In this document: positions 1 to 8,089 of the stretch, in pieces
Position numbering within the stretch: the stretch's first letter is position 1
How the letters are laid out: each line of letters starts with the position of its first letter
Assembly (NCBI GenBank): GCA_005116965.1
Contig: SWDG01000025.1
Location: 45,415-109,414 of the forward strand
Source of the DNA: Nitrospira sp.
GTDB lineage: Bacteria; Nitrospirota; Nitrospiria; Nitrospirales; Nitrospiraceae
Reading direction: 5' to 3'
DNA length: 64,000 bases
Notes under the pieces: model-generated
The model's database searches: none
The model's input: the letters and a program-made list of their open reading frames with translations, nothing else
Told to the model about the DNA's origin: nothing
Position numbers and translations under genes: made by a program

Positions 1-214
1 TGGCACGTTTCGCCTGTTTCCCATAGGGCTGTTTCAGCTCGGGACAATCCACCCCGCGAAGATACACTATATCCCTTCGGCCTTGATGGTAGATGGTGAG
101 ACGATCTCCTTCGTGGACGATCAAGACCCGCGCGACGAAGTCGGCCTCGGCAAGCGCAGGAGCGATGATGGCCGATACCAGCACCAGGCCAATGGTGATG
201 CAACGCGTCATCAT
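1..214 (-). CDS. thermonuclease-like (SNase family) protein, N-terminal part, cut by window edge
   Basis: Reading from an ATG at 214 down to base 1 gives 71 residues and stays open. The protein opens with a hydrophobic signal peptide ending near ALAEA, so it is probably exported. After it comes a segment with VHEGDRLTIY and then LRGVDCPELKQPYGKQA. The pattern 'GD...(V/L)R(G/L)(V/I)D.PE...PYG..A' is typical of the first half of staphylococcal-nuclease-like domains, which hydrolyse nucleic acid phosphodiesters with Ca2+. The catalytic Arg/Glu of the second half lie outside the window, so activity cannot be judged. Two ATG codons are adjacent (214 and 211). Confidence 0.75.
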   Translation of the reverse strand, partial: MMTRCITIGLVLVSAIIAPALAEADFVARVLIVHEGDRLTIYHQGRRDIVYLRGVDCPELKQPYGKQAKRA

Positions 215-602
215 GACTGCATATGCTACCGCCAGCAGCCCATTCGACCAATCATTTCTGAGTTTTACTACAGCGCGGCGTCCCGCTTTGAGTACAGATA
301 CAAGATGGCCTTGCGAGGAATGCGTCAAACCCTCACGACCCTCCTGTCGGCTGACGGTCCTGCCCTCCCCGAGTGCCCAGGGTAGCTATTCCTGTATACA
401 CCTGTTAGGATGTCGCTGTTTCAGTGCGGAGGGCCTCGCATGAAACACGAATTTCAACGGCCTGTCACCGATGTTGTTCCTGCCGAGAATCTGATCGGAA
501 GTCTGACCTGAGCCGTTTACCAACTACGTCTTCGGCCCTCTCCTTCCCCTCTGAAGTCCTTCTCGTGTCTCGGACAATGTCATTTTGGAAGGAGGAACCC
601 CC
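215..602. other. intergenic region between the nuclease-like gene and the RRM gene
   Basis: No convincing gene. A 23-codon reading frame at 440-511 (+) starts with ATG seven bases after a GGAGG and encodes MKHEFQRPVTDVVPAENLIG followed by SLT. It could be a leader or small protein, but I have no family for it and give it about 0.3. The stretch between 511 and the Shine-Dalgarno at 589 presumably forms the 5' leader of the RRM gene. Confidence 0.4.
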
Positions 603-935
603 ATGGGTTCAAAATTGTATGTCGGCGGATTGCCCTACTCGGCAACCGAATCTCAACTCACCAGCCTGTTTGCGGAGCACGGCACGGTCGAATCGGCCCG
701 CGTGATCGCGGACAAGTTCACGGGTCAATCACGTGGATTCGGCTTCGTTGAAATGTCGACCGCCGAGGAAGCCAAGGCAGCCATCACTGCCCTGAACGGG
801 TCACAGATGGACGGACGGTCATTGACCGTGAATGAAGCCAAGCCAATGGAGCCACGTTCCGGCGGTGGTGCGGGTGGAGGCGGCTCACGATTCGGTGGAG
901 GTGGTGGTGGTGGGCGCGACCGCAACCGCTATTAA
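603..935 (+). CDS. RRM-domain RNA-binding protein with glycine-rich tail
   Basis: A 110-residue single-RRM protein of the kind found in cyanobacteria and Nitrospirota, related to eukaryotic glycine-rich RNA-binding proteins. RNP2 (LYVGGL, residues 5-10) and RNP1 (RGFGFVEM, about residues 43-50) are intact, so the RNA-contacting aromatic residues are present. Residues 84-110 are almost entirely Gly, Arg, Ser and Phe (an RGG-like tail). The ATG at 603 is chosen because AAGGAGG lies at 589-595 with 7-nt spacing; a TTG at 585 in the same frame overlaps that ribosome-binding site. Such proteins usually respond to cold or stress by binding mRNA; the role here is inferred. A hairpin terminator follows immediately. 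Confidence 0.93.
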   Translation: MGSKLYVGGLPYSATESQLTSLFAEHGTVESARVIADKFTGQSRGFGFVEMSTAEEAKAAITALNGSQMDGRSLTVNEAKPMEPRSGGGAGGGGSRFGGGGGGGRDRNRY

Positions 936-962
936 TCCCGATACACATTCTGCCTGAATACG

Positions 963-992
963 AAAGGGGCGCTTCACTCGAAGCGCCCCTTC
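963..992. terminator. intrinsic terminator after the RRM gene
   Basis: Perfect 12-bp inverted repeat AAGGGGCGCTTC / GAAGCGCCCCTT around a 6-nt loop, followed on the + strand by a T-rich stretch (ttcaattcttt). It lies between two convergent genes and could serve both. Confidence 0.75.
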
Positions 993-1035
993 AATTCTTT
1001 CGGAATGCCGTTTGCGTGGAACCTAACTCCTACGC

Positions 1036-1380
1036 TTATCCCCACGTACGGTGGACTTCGCTCACCTGCTCACCACCCTCAGTCTTGGCAATCACCCAGA
1101 CCACATCATCAGGGATGGATACGACTTTGAGCTTCGCAGCATGCCCATCGGCAGCTTCCCGAAGTTCTTCCACTACACAAACCAGGCTCTCATCATCCCG
1201 CGGAATGAGCTTCCCATACTGATTCAGGCTCGGTTCCCGTGGCCCAGCTGCCTGAGGCCAATAGGACCCGCGATCCGTCTCCGCCAGCGCCTGCGGCTGA
1301 CCTAGTTCACGCAGCCGAATCAGTGCCTTGTGGCTGATGCAGAATTCATCATAGCTCCGGTTGATCACGATTCGCTTCAT
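1036..1380 (-). CDS. conserved hypothetical protein
   Basis: 114 residues, soluble, no signal peptide or membrane segment. The ATG at 1380 has GAGGGAG eight bases upstream. It opens with MKRIVINRSYDEFCISHKAL and later has LIPRDDESLVCVVEEL and KVVSIPDDVVWVIAKTEG, a layout I associate with a family of uncharacterised proteins scattered in bacteria and phages; I cannot assign a function. It converges on the RRM gene across the shared terminator. It is followed upstream by the CsbD-like gene in the same direction with a gap of about 50 bases, so the two may be co-transcribed. Confidence 0.75.
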   Translation of the reverse strand: MKRIVINRSYDEFCISHKALIRLRELGQPQALAETDRGSYWPQAAGPREPSLNQYGKLIPRDDESLVCVVEELREAADGHAAKLKVVSIPDDVVWVIAKTEGGEQVSEVHRTWG

Positions 1381-1433
1381 GTTCGCTCCCTCAGAAAATA
1401 CGGTCGTTTTCCTGCCGCCGAATAACTGTTCAC

Positions 1434-1676
1434 CTACACCGCCGGGGCTGCATCTTTATATCCGATATAGTTCCCCGTCCAATGCGAGTAGCGACGGTTC
1501 GCCCATGTCGCCACCTCATCTTTCTGGAGCTCCCCATACCGCTTCTGGATGACTGTCTCGAACCTGTAAAGATCTCCTTTAATTTCGATGAGATCAGCCT
1601 CCGTGATGTTCACCCACTTGGCCTTGAGCGGCGTTTTGAGTTGCTCCCAGAATTGCCCGAATTGCTCCTTATTCAT
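1434..1676 (-). CDS. CsbD-like stress-response protein
   Basis: 80 residues starting MNKEQFGQFWEQLKTPLKAKW. The pattern of a short amphipathic Lys/Glu/Trp-rich helix pair (W..LK...K..W..ITE.DL..I.GD) is that of the CsbD family, small general-stress proteins whose molecular role is unknown. The ATG at 1676 was preferred to an in-frame upstream codon at 1724 because AAGGAG sits seven bases before it and family members start here. The C-terminal half (TWANRRYSHWTGNYIGYKD) is longer than a minimal CsbD domain. Confidence 0.75.
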   Translation of the reverse strand: MNKEQFGQFWEQLKTPLKAKWVNITEADLIEIKGDLYRFETVIQKRYGELQKDEVATWANRRYSHWTGNYIGYKDAAPAV

Positions 1677-2315
1677 ATGGACTCCTTGGTGAGAAGATGA
1701 GGTCTCCACTCCTCTCGACGACAAGACGCCTCCGGCGTGCTCAGTAGAGAGACGAACGTGGAAACTCAGGCGCAGAAGCGGCGACGACCGGGGAATCAGA
1801 CGCGCACGAACGGCATGGGAAGGAATCGCGCGAGGGATAAGATAGTCAGCGATGGCTTAGTACGTCATCCTAATAGCCTACAAGGCAGACTCAGGCTCTG
1901 TCAACGGAGACAAAGACGGGAAACACTCGCCCTTGACCAGGCTCTCATCAGGGCGTAGGGTGAGCACTGTACTCCCCGACCGCCTTCGTTTCGGAGGTGG
2001 TGCCCATGGTCTTTCGTCGAACTGAAATCCAACTGAGCAGAAACGGCACGTGTGGCCTTCTCTTCAGTTCGTTCCTCAGCAATCAGCTTGCCAGATTCCC
2101 TTCACCTCCAGTCTTTGTACGCGTGAGCCCAACGACCCTATTCCGATGTGACACGTCGCGTCCCTGCAATTGTCCAAGATGGTGAGAAGTCGCTATGCCA
2201 TCTCGCTACAACACCATCGATATCATTGTGGGTCACGTGAAGTACTTGCGGGACAAGATGCGAGTCAACTCTGAAACGAGGCGGCAAACCATGAAGTAGC
2301 AGCGAGGGCAATCCT
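1677..2315. other. intergenic region, about 640 bases
   Basis: No supportable gene. The short open frames here lack ribosome-binding sites, and their translations are low-complexity Arg/Ser/Pro-rich strings typical of non-coding GC-rich DNA. It should contain divergent control regions for the CsbD-like gene (minus) and the LuxR-type regulator (plus), but I could not pick out a convincing promoter. Confidence 0.5.
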
Positions 2316-3035
2316 ATGACCGGCGAAATGAAGGCGCTTCTTCGCCGCCAAGGAAACACCGGATCTCGTATCGATCGTGGCGTACACCCGAGGTCCATCC
2401 GACTGCTCATTGCTGAGACTCAACGACTGATCAGACAAAGCCTGCGGCTGCTTCTGGAGCGAGAGCAAGATGTCGCCAGTGTGATTGAAGCGACGGATGG
2501 GCATGAGGCTTATCGCTTAGCACTGGAGCATAAACCCGATATCGTCCTCCTCGACATCGACATGCCAGATCTCGACGTGGAGTTGGTGGCAAAACGCATC
2601 CATCACCGCTTGCCAAACACCAGAATCCTGCTGTTAGCCCGGTACGATGAAGACTCCCGGATAGTGGGAGCTATGCAAGCGGGAGCGTTTGGCTACATCC
2701 TCAAGGATACCGACTGGACGGACTTCCTCTGCATTATTAGGGCTGCCGCTCACGGAGAGCAGGCCGCATCGCCCGTGATGCCTGACCATGTCGTGCGAGC
2801 CGTTCCCGGTGCCGTTAAACATCCTCATGCTGAACACGGCAACTTGATCGCCAGCTTAACTGACCGAGAACAAGAGATACTGGCATGCGCCGCAGCCGGC
2901 CGAAGTAACAAGGAAATGGCCGACCAGCTCTGCGTCTCAGTCGAGACCGTCAAAACACACTTGCATCATATCTATCAAAAGCTCTCCGTCGGTGGCCGTG
3001 TCGAAGCCATTCTCACCTACCTCCGGGCTCAGTAA
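2316..3035 (+). CDS. NarL/FixJ-type response regulator (receiver + LuxR HTH)
   Basis: 239 residues. An N-terminal extension of about 26 residues precedes a receiver domain (residues 28-150). The phospho-acceptor Asp is D80 (IVLLDIDMP) and the conserved Lys is in GYILKD. The acidic pocket that normally reads DD at the end of beta-1 is ET here (LLIAETQ), so Mg2+ binding and phosphorylation may be altered. Residues about 170-239 form a LuxR helix-turn-helix (LTDREQEILACAAAGRSNKE, then VSVETVKTHLHHIYQKL), which binds DNA. No histidine kinase is adjacent, so this is an orphan regulator. The ATG at 2316 has only a weak purine-rich upstream signal. Confidence 0.9.
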   Translation: MTGEMKALLRRQGNTGSRIDRGVHPRSIRLLIAETQRLIRQSLRLLLEREQDVASVIEATDGHEAYRLALEHKPDIVLLDIDMPDLDVELVAKRIHHRLPNTRILLLARYDEDSRIVGAMQAGAFGYILKDTDWTDFLCIIRAAAHGEQAASPVMPDHVVRAVPGAVKHPHAEHGNLIASLTDREQEILACAAAGRSNKEMADQLCVSVETVKTHLHHIYQKLSVGGRVEAILTYLRAQ

Positions 3036-3435
3036 CCATCCCGTTTTCAGGCGGCTTCGCTCTCACCCAATCCGTGTAGGCCACGAATCCTTCCTCTGAT
3101 TTTTCCCTCTCGGACATTCCCTTTCCGCTTCATATCCGCAGTCTGTCGCTCTCGATGTGTGCCCAATGCGTGCCGATTCGCTATCATGGTTCTTGATATG
3201 GTATTCTTGATCAGTACGCACCCCGTTCTTCGCGCCTCCCTTCTCAGACCGCATTCGCGCGAACGATACCCTGGCGTAGGAATACCGTTACCTAATCCGC
3301 TAGCTGCTTGGCGGTAACGGTTCCTGGCATATGCGTACGACAGGCCACACGTTTGCGGTCATTCCTAACTGAAGCAGGTCCGTACTCCCGCATCCCAGTA
3401 CTCCCTGCCCTTGCAGTGAACCGGAAGGAGTCCCG
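3036..3435. other. intergenic region, about 400 bases
   Basis: I see no gene, tRNA or clear terminator. The region ends in a strong ribosome-binding site (GGAAGGAG) for the small gene at 3436. Confidence 0.45.
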
Positions 3436-3732
3436 ATGAGCCGTCTGAATCTACAACCTCTGATGACGTTTTCTGATGGGTCATATTTGGCAATCAGCAC
3501 GGAATGTTCAAAGGAAGGTCACTTCTCGTGCTCAGTCTATACCGTCCTAGAAGAAGGGGATCGCACAGCCTTCCGCAACATTGCCAGCCACTTTCTCTCC
3601 GCATCCACCTGCTTGACAGCCCAAGAACAGGCCTATAGTTACACCCTCCGACTCTACCCTCGTGCAGCCGAGTCCATGAAGAAACCGCCGTACTTAATCT
3701 GGCATGGACCACAATCGTCAGAGCGCTCGTGA
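3436..3732 (+). CDS. small hypothetical protein
   Basis: 98 residues. The ATG is preceded by AAGGAG with 7-nt spacing. The central part (SYLAISTECSKEGHFSCSVYTVLEEGD) alternates hydrophobic and polar residues like a small beta-sheet protein, and the C-terminus is basic/aromatic. No signal peptide, no membrane segment and no family I recognise. It stands alone between two long gene-poor stretches. The good ribosome-binding site and balanced composition are the main reasons to believe it. Confidence 0.55.
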   Translation: MSRLNLQPLMTFSDGSYLAISTECSKEGHFSCSVYTVLEEGDRTAFRNIASHFLSASTCLTAQEQAYSYTLRLYPRAAESMKKPPYLIWHGPQSSERS

Positions 3733-4305
3733 CCTATCCTCTTAATTAAGCATGAGAGAACGCGTTCACACGAGCCATCTGGCAGGGACACAAGTCAGGC
3801 ATCCGTGAACAACAGTGCACCACGCTGGGCAGACTCTCGCCGGTGATCTTTGATCCACACCAACGGCTTGGGGTGCTCATTGATCGTGCGCCAAGGTGGA
3901 CCTTGATGGCAACCGCGTCCCGATTTAATCCTCAGTCAGCAGAGCGAACCAGCATCCAGTAAGGTTCAGCGACGAGGCACGGGGCGGGGCGATAGGATTC
4001 GCAATCTAGATCGGCATATGGTAGAGTACGGCTATAGGAGTCCTGAACCTCGCGCTCCTCCCTCCCTGTTTCGTTTCTGCGCGATTGTATTGATCAGTCT
4101 ATGGCGAGCTTGTCGGACAACAACCTTTGTGTTCAAGGCATGAGTGGACGCGACGGAGGCTCCGATATCGACGTCGTCACGACCCTTCACCGTCACATGA
4201 AACACTGGAGCCCGGTGCAGGCTAAACAGGCCCTACTTGAGCAACCTTGTGCCCTCGCATCTAGGAGAAGACACAGATGAATACCCACAATCAAAGTGAT
4301 CGTCT
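3733..4305. other. intergenic region, about 570 bases, with one weak small ORF
   Basis: An ATG frame at 4101-4280 (+) encodes 59 residues starting MASLSDNNLCVQGMSG and ending in a basic ASRRRHR. It has no ribosome-binding site, so I rate it about 0.3. Otherwise nothing recognisable. Confidence 0.4.
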
Positions 4306-4692
4306 ATGAGTACCACTAAAACGAATCAACAGCCATCCGTTGAGCGTTGGGTCCGCATCCCAGACGGTACGAAAGTACGTCATCGCTCGGAGGCCTATGA
4401 TGGGGTCATTGACGGCTTAACGGAGATCGTCTCTGGATCGGAACGTAACCCGGACGGGAAAACGCAGTATCGCGTGAATGTGGGCGACAGTACACGACTG
4501 CTCGTCACAGAGAATCACCTCAATATTCTGGTTGACAACAAAAATATGGTTCTCCTCGCTCGTGAATCCGAACTTTATCGCCGCTCGGTCACCGACCGGC
4601 TCCGAGCGGTTTTTTCGGAAGATCGGTTCGTCACGACTGGAGGCAAAGTGCCTGCATCTAAAGTGCCTGCGTCTATCGAGAAGTCGCAGTGA
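4306..4692 (+). CDS. hypothetical protein with C-terminal KVPAS repeat
   Basis: 128 residues, soluble. Residues 10-85 (WVRIPDGTKVRHRSEAYDG, then TQYRVNVG and LLVTENHLNIL) look like a small beta-barrel domain: 'P.GT.V.H....G.IDG.T' and 'YRV..G...' resemble short SH3/KOW-like modules found in small DNA- or RNA-associated proteins. That is a resemblance only. Near the C-terminus GKVPASKVPAS is a direct pentapeptide duplication encoded by near-identical DNA at about 4647-4675, probably a slippage event. No good Shine-Dalgarno is visible before the ATG. It is followed at short distance by two more small genes on the same strand. Confidence 0.6.
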   Translation: MSTTKTNQQPSVERWVRIPDGTKVRHRSEAYDGVIDGLTEIVSGSERNPDGKTQYRVNVGDSTRLLVTENHLNILVDNKNMVLLARESELYRRSVTDRLRAVFSEDRFVTTGGKVPASKVPASIEKSQ

Positions 4693-4753
4693 GTGAAAGA
4701 TGGATATCCTACTACCCATTTCATAGGTTTCAATCTTAGACGATGGAGAAGCA

Positions 4754-5023
4754 ATGAATACATCATGGGGGACCAAAGCCCCACACCGGCGGAAGCGAGC
4801 TATTCTTCGAACCAAGGTCCGTTGGGAAATGCTGGGACTTCAAGATCCTACCCAGTCGTCATTGGCACCGTCGATTGAGGACATTCGTCGCCAGATCACG
4901 TCCGCCGCAAGTCAGGGATTAAGCCCTGATACACTCTCTCGCTCTCGCGAGAAAGAGGGACGCCAAAAACCTGGGTCCAAGGCGTCGACGGCTCCCCGCA
5001 AGCGCGGTACCACCTCGCAATAG
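4754..5023 (+). CDS. small basic hypothetical protein
   Basis: 89 residues. The ATG at 4754 follows GGAGA at suitable spacing. The N-terminal half (KAPHRRKRAILRTKVRWEML) is strongly basic. A middle segment (PSIEDIRRQITSAASQGLS) should be helical, and the tail is Lys/Arg/Ser/Pro-rich and probably disordered. Highly basic small proteins of this sort may bind nucleic acid; that is inference only. It is separated by 38 bases from the next small gene. Confidence 0.5.
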   Translation: MNTSWGTKAPHRRKRAILRTKVRWEMLGLQDPTQSSLAPSIEDIRRQITSAASQGLSPDTLSRSREKEGRQKPGSKASTAPRKRGTTSQ

Positions 5024-5061
5024 CTTGACCTAGGCGTGTCGCGCCTAAGAAGGAGGACATC

Positions 5062-5247
5062 ATCGGAGGAACAGGCAAAACCACACCCGCTAAACGGGAC
5101 CGTGAGAAAGCACGTCTGCAGAAGCAACGGGACAAGGAAGAGCGCCGTGTGCAACGGAAGGCCGCCAAAGTCAACCGTCCTGAGCAAGAGGGTGAAGACC
5201 CTGACCTCGCGGGCTTACAATGGGGGCCTCAAGATCCGCTCTATTAA
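5062..5247 (+). CDS. small charged protein with apparent ATC start codon
   Basis: An open frame runs from a TGA at 5026 to the TAA at 5245 and contains no ATG, GTG or TTG before its conserved-looking body. A textbook AAGGAGG lies at 5050-5056, and five bases after it is ATC (5062; another ATC is at 5059). Read from there it gives 61 residues: an N-terminal GGTGKTTPAKRDREKARLQK, a long Lys/Arg/Glu/Gln helix (KQRDKEERRVQRKAAK) and an acidic end with GEDPDLAGLQWGPQDP. I recall small proteins with 'KRDKE...ERRAQRK...GEDPDIAG' endings from other bacteria. Either ATC is really used as a rare start or an ATG has been lost by mutation or miscalled. Confidence 0.6.
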   Translation: MGGTGKTTPAKRDREKARLQKQRDKEERRVQRKAAKVNRPEQEGEDPDLAGLQWGPQDPLY

Positions 5248-5417
5248 TGGACAGTCTGCACGTGGCATGATCTCCTCGGGAATGCCTGCTGACCGTAGCT
5301 CACTGAATCGAGGCCGTATGTTCTGAACTAGTACCTGACTCAGCACGGACAGGTTGCTCCATAAGGAGTCAGCATGTCGATGAGATAACTATCCCACTAA
5401 AATGATAAGGAGAAATC

Positions 5418-5501
5418 ATGGACGTCAATACCATCACATTTTTTTTTTTATTTATTGCGCTCGGGATCGGCGGTGTGATCGTATATCTAAAGGGCAAGTA
5501 G
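5418..5501 (+). CDS. 27-residue single-pass membrane protein
   Basis: ATG at 5418 preceded by AAGGAG (spacing 6). The product is MDVNTITFFF followed by LFIALGIGGVIVYLKGK: one hydrophobic helix flanked by a short acidic N-terminus and a Lys-rich C-terminus, so a small inner-membrane protein. Its size and form resemble accessory subunits of membrane oxidases, but the sequence is not one I can place. An 11-base T run (5439-5449) encodes FFF and would be prone to replication or transcription slippage. Confidence 0.55.
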   Translation: MDVNTITFFFLFIALGIGGVIVYLKGK

Positions 5502-5866
5502 CTTCACTCGTGCGATCCGTTCATTGCTGACGATCTATTTTCTGATCAATGGCATCAGACTAGCAATGGTCTCACAATGATCGGCTCGCACTCCCCGGAT
5601 AAGCCTCCACGACCCTAGAGGGGTGGTTCGTTCGGTTTGTTGGCCTTACTCTCCAAAGCAGGCTTTTCTTCTCCAAGAATGTGGAGACCACTCGCTCCAC
5701 ATTTCTCACTAACTTCATCGTTGCGACTTGCCGCAGAGGCAAACACCCTACACACGGCACCGGCAAGTTATTTCAGATAGAAATGAGAACCATGGGAGAG
5801 GTTTATCCACCGACGTCAATGACGAGACGACGAAGAAGGATCGGTGGTATGGTACGAAATACGGTG
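5502..5866. other. intergenic region, about 365 bases
   Basis: Nothing I can support apart from the downstream flank of tRNA-Thr, whose transcript runs leftwards into this region. Confidence 0.45.
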
Positions 5867-5942
5867 TGGAGCCGGCGACCCGGATTGAACGGGCGACCTG
5901 CGGTTTACGAAACCGCTGCTCTACCAACTGAGCTACGCCGGC
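5867..5942 (-). tRNA. tRNA-Thr (anticodon CGT)
   Basis: Read on the minus strand, 5' end at 5942. Acceptor stem GCCGGCG pairs with CGCCGGC. The D-arm contains GTAGCTCAGTTGGTAGAGC, and the anticodon arm is GCGGT-TTCGTAA-ACCGC with anticodon CGT (reads ACG, Thr). The T-arm has GTTCAATCC, discriminator T, and the CCA is encoded (5867-5869). 76 nt in total. Confidence 0.95.
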
Positions 5943-6040
5943 ACCTGGGTGAGACAGACGGGGGGAGTGAATCTCAGTCGGGCATGATAACGGCCACCGA
6001 CGAGCCTGTCAATAAAGCAGATTGGACTCACCCAATATTC

Positions 6041-8083
6041 CTATGGCCCAATCAGCATTGGCTTGGGGCCTGCGACTGATGAATCAGCAGGAAGGTGTGG
6101 GGGCTTCTGTATCGGATCAGGTTTTGGGTTATGGCCTCTCGCCATCGGATGGATTCGCACCATGCCTCCCCGCCCAGTCGCGGGTAAACACAGCGCATCT
6201 TGTTTGTTCCCGAATTGTTCACGCGCCACCAGAGCCGCCTGTCCACGGGCATAGGTGCAGAGTTCACCGGCGATGACCGTTCCATCTCGATCCACATCAG
6301 CCAGACCTTGCAACCCCCTTAACAGATGGTAGGTAAACAACCCATGCTTGCCTTCGTCATACGGATCGGCTTCTTGCAAGCTTCGATTACCCACCATCCA
6401 CATCTCCACATCTTTCCGAGCCTCGCGGACAGGGGATTCCCAGGCAGGCGAAGGAATGTCGGCAAGACCAGCGCCAGGAGATGGGTCCATCGAGACATCA
6501 AACATCAGAATCGCCCGCCGGATGGGCAATCGATAGAGCGCTTCCTGAAGGCGGGCAAGTGGATACAGCTGCTGCTTCGCCTCTGAGAGTGTCCCATCAT
6601 AGGGCACAAGCGAGATCGCACCGGTCCCGCCATCAACGAGTCCTCGCCCGGCAAAAAATATATACACAACGGTCTCTTTGTCCGCCCGCTTTCGAAGCCA
6701 TTGCTCAAACGTGTCTTCCAGGTCCCGTTCAAGGGCCTGTCGGTCGAGCAATATACGGATACGCTCGCCTGGAACACCGCCGATAATACGCAGATATTCA
6801 GCCATGACTTCCGCGTCGTGGCGCGCATACTTGACCGCCGGCATCTGTTCGTCTCGAAACGTCCCGATGCCGATCGAAATGATGATGGCCTTCGGCTGAT
6901 GAAACGCCGCCAGAGAATTCGGCAGGTTGTCGACATTCGGAACCAGAGCCGAATTGATGCCTCTGGGTTTGACCCCAAAACGAAAGACCTTGGGTGGCGG
7001 AACGGACGTCACCGGACTAGTCGTCCGCAAGTTCAGCGTTAATTCTCCCTGGAGGGCCTCTTGAGAGGCAGTCACCCGCTGTGTCATCGAGGTCCGTTTA
7101 ATCTCTCCCGATTGGAGCATACCGAGGTGGACTTCAGAGGGAAACAGGGCCACTAAGTCGGTTTTTCCTTCAACCATGACCATCACATCTTTCGCCTCTC
7201 CCATGCCTTCGTTTTTGACTTCAACTTGGATCGTGAGGGATTCGTCAGGCTGGAGGAATTGGTCTCCGTTTCCATCTCGGATAATGGCACGAAAGCTCAG
7301 TTGCGCCGACTCACCTGTCGTGCTCGAAGCCACCTGCGGTGGTTTTCCCGTTGTCTCCCCCACCGTGGGGAGCGACGCGACAAGGTTCGCTGTCGATGGC
7401 TCCAAGGATGGGCCTGGACGTGTCGCCACCGGAACCCATGTGTCTCTTCGAGCGGCGTATTCCCGGATCTGTACCGATTGCCCAATCTGTTGAGCTAATC
7501 CGTTGGTTGCCGAGTCAATGGCGTCTTGAACTATCGCCGCCACCCCCTCTACCTGACAGAGCTGTTGGCCAACCGTTACCGTACCATGGCCGGTACCTTC
7601 GAACTTCTTATTGAAGAGTAACGTTCCGTCACGCGCCAAAAACACCATTTCAATTCCCACCATGGCCTTTGCTGGAAAGGTGCCAGGCGTTTGCGTTGGA
7701 ACGGCAAGCTCGATCCGCCTCACTCCCACTCCAACTTCAACCACCCCGTCTGAGGCGATGGGTTCATCCGCGTGACTCTGGGCCGCGACACCGGTAAAGA
7801 CTCCCATCAACTTCTTTGGAATGGAGGTGACAAGCGCGTCCGTCAGGGGTAATGATCTCGTCTCGCCACAACCATCGTGGTAGGGCACCTCAGCCGTGGT
7901 CACACTGGGCGAGAACCAGATCACCGGCGTCAGTGGAATCGGTTGAGTACTGACCGGTTCCTTCCCTCGCTTGAGCAGCGAACAGCCGACACCTGAGAGG
8001 ACAAGGATCAGTACCACGCAGGAGGCAATCACGTGGAGGTATGACTGGAAATAGCCAGTCAGTATGGGTTGTAGCTTCTTCAC
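6041..8083 (-). CDS. exported caspase-like (peptidase C14 fold) protein with both catalytic residues replaced
   Basis: 680 residues. The N-terminus has a membrane segment ending LSGVGC, a possible but imperfect lipobox. Residues about 60-220 are an uncharacterised envelope domain. Around 270-380 is a CARDB/Ig-like region beginning IRDGNGDQFLQPDESLTIQV. From about 400 comes a caspase-like domain: IIISIGIGTFRDEQMPAVKY, then DAEVMAEYL, VYIFFAGRG and LMFDVSMD. In active members the motifs read 'FFAGHG' and 'D(A/S)C'; here His is R480 and Cys is S531, so proteolysis is unlikely and a binding or scaffolding role is inferred. Downstream is DVDRDGTVIAGEL, a calcium-loop-like motif. It starts at GTG 8083, without a Shine-Dalgarno but at the predicted transcription start. 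Confidence 0.85.
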   Translation of the reverse strand: MKKLQPILTGYFQSYLHVIASCVVLILVLSGVGCSLLKRGKEPVSTQPIPLTPVIWFSPSVTTAEVPYHDGCGETRSLPLTDALVTSIPKKLMGVFTGVAAQSHADEPIASDGVVEVGVGVRRIELAVPTQTPGTFPAKAMVGIEMVFLARDGTLLFNKKFEGTGHGTVTVGQQLCQVEGVAAIVQDAIDSATNGLAQQIGQSVQIREYAARRDTWVPVATRPGPSLEPSTANLVASLPTVGETTGKPPQVASSTTGESAQLSFRAIIRDGNGDQFLQPDESLTIQVEVKNEGMGEAKDVMVMVEGKTDLVALFPSEVHLGMLQSGEIKRTSMTQRVTASQEALQGELTLNLRTTSPVTSVPPPKVFRFGVKPRGINSALVPNVDNLPNSLAAFHQPKAIIISIGIGTFRDEQMPAVKYARHDAEVMAEYLRIIGGVPGERIRILLDRQALERDLEDTFEQWLRKRADKETVVYIFFAGRGLVDGGTGAISLVPYDGTLSEAKQQLYPLARLQEALYRLPIRRAILMFDVSMDPSPGAGLADIPSPAWESPVREARKDVEMWMVGNRSLQEADPYDEGKHGLFTYHLLRGLQGLADVDRDGTVIAGELCTYARGQAALVAREQFGNKQDALCLPATGRGGMVRIHPMARGHNPKPDPIQKPPHLPADSSVAGPKPMLIGP

Positions 8084-8089
8084 GTTGTG

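Noticed and set aside
1737..2185. Short plus-strand open frames
   Set aside because: No ribosome-binding sites, and composition is typical of random GC-rich frames.
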